Shown piece after piece: positions 63,427-64,000 of a stretch of DNA of 64,000 bases. A program made the position numbers and the translations under genes. The stretch comes from Anaerovibrio slackiae (GTDB lineage Bacteria; Bacillota; Negativicutes; Selenomonadales; Selenomonadaceae), in assembly GCF_009695585.1 (NCBI RefSeq), contig NZ_VUNR01000003.1, forward strand, positions 1 through 64,000, read 5' to 3'. Positions within the stretch are counted from its first letter, which is position 1, and each line of letters starts with the position of its first letter. Below the pieces are notes generated by a model. The model was not told the DNA's origin. It made no database searches and worked only from the letters and a program-made list of their open reading frames with translations.

Positions 63427-64000
63427 ATGGAGAGTCCGTATAGATATTTATTTCCGTTTGAACGAATACCTTATGGTGCAAAAATTGTGATTTATGGAGC
63501 AGGGCGGTTAGGTCAGGAATATTTACAGCAGTTGCATATTACTAAATATTGTCACGTTGTTGCCATGATAGATCGCAATGCGGAGAAATATCAGGGGACA
63601 GTGATTAATGTGTATAAACCGTGCTATTTGTGTGAATTAGAATTTGATTATGTTGTAGTTGCTTTGCGAGTGAGTATTGCGTTAAATGAAGTATTACGGG
63701 TTTTGCATGCAGAAGGTGTGTCAGAAGATCGGATTGTGTATGTTTTAGAAAGAGATGTACAAAATTTTAGTTTGTTTAGAGAACAATCTGTTTCGGGAAT
63801 TTCGCCTAGAGATTTGTCATATGTACGGTTTGGAAAAAGTTGCTCACTTGCTGTAATGATGTTGGGTGGTTTGGGTGATTTAGTAGTACAAAAAAAGTTT
63901 GTTTTAGAAATTGTTAAAAAAATTCCTCAAATACATATTGATGTGTACTCTGTGGGAAAAATTTCTTTTTTAAGAGAGTTATATTTTGATTGTCAGGTTG
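63427..64000 (+). CDS. Rossmann module fused to a GT9-like domain (partial, runs off the window)
   Basis: Starts at 63427 with GGAGG upstream. 191 codons are visible. Residues about 18-115: module (KIVIYGAGRLGQEYLQQLHI, VVAMIDRNAEKYQG, DYVVVALRVSIALN). Then SLAVMMLGGLGDLVVQKKFV, whose GGLGDLV resembles the first loop of ADP-heptose-transferase-like (GT9) GT-B enzymes. The rest lies beyond the window, so the domain assignment is tentative. Confidence 0.6.
   Translation, partial: MESPYRYLFPFERIPYGAKIVIYGAGRLGQEYLQQLHITKYCHVVAMIDRNAEKYQGTVINVYKPCYLCELEFDYVVVALRVSIALNEVLRVLHAEGVSEDRIVYVLERDVQNFSLFREQSVSGISPRDLSYVRFGKSCSLAVMMLGGLGDLVVQKKFVLEIVKKIPQIHIDVYSVGKISFLRELYFDCQV

Overview
The window looks like the chromosome of a Gram-positive-lineage anaerobe, most likely a Negativicutes species (Selenomonas/Anaerovibrio/Mitsuokella type). 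That assignment is inference from gene content: the walJ-htrA-rlmH and rapZ-glmR-whiA orders, a SCIFF peptide with its radical SAM maturase, a double CobT-like cobamide protein, a NifU-like/GGGtGRT pair beside glycolysis, and surface-glycan genes.

Layout. (1) 1-420: 3' end of a 23S rRNA, a 5S rRNA and a terminator. (2) 430-1060: palindromic, non-coding repeat elements. (3) 1199-2071: an apparently exported protein with a RelA/SpoT-synthetase-like fold. (4) 2217-6710, minus strand: tex and a double CobT-like protein. (5) 6819-7602: a Fur-family regulator under a Fur-type box, and a convergent minus-strand small RNA gene resembling 6S RNA. (6) 7899-19479: mostly plus-strand housekeeping genes (walJ, htrA, rlmH, a PASTA-containing PBP, a Cof-type HAD, rapZ, glmR, whiA, polysaccharide deacetylase, unknown exported protein) with one minus-strand Lrp/AsnC gene. 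(7) 19522-21152: SCIFF precursor, intrinsic terminator, SCIFF maturase. (8) 21150-23370: an Rpn/PD-(D/E)XK gene inside long inverted repeats built from the same palindromes as at 430-1060. (9) 23534-31749: kdpFABC-kdpDE. (10) 31863-38661: gap, pgk, tpiA, gpmI, then the NifU-like/GGGtGRT pair, all with codon use typical of very highly expressed genes. (11) 38860-44227: accessory region with an AAA-ATPase/nuclease fusion, two deletion-derived Rpn remnants, a two-gene ATPase+TOPRIM module resembling PARIS/OLD defence systems, and a gene fragment. (12) 44327-64000: a long, visibly AT-rich surface-glycan (or protein-glycosylation) cluster with glycosyltransferases, FkbM methyltransferases, a WbsX-like protein, an acyltransferase, UDP-glucose dehydrogenase, two radical SAM enzymes, and interspersed defence-like genes (an ATPase with an unknown partner, and an FRG protein).

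The most striking feature of the last region is that most of its proteins carry, at the N- or C-terminus, the same short Rossmann-like module (about 90-110 residues, beginning IYGxGxxG, with an acidic residue after the second strand). It is joined to unrelated catalytic domains: radical SAM, GT2, FkbM methyltransferase, left-handed beta-helix acyltransferase, WbsX and a GT9-like domain. This suggests a common docking or cofactor/sugar-nucleotide-sensing part for one surface-modification pathway.
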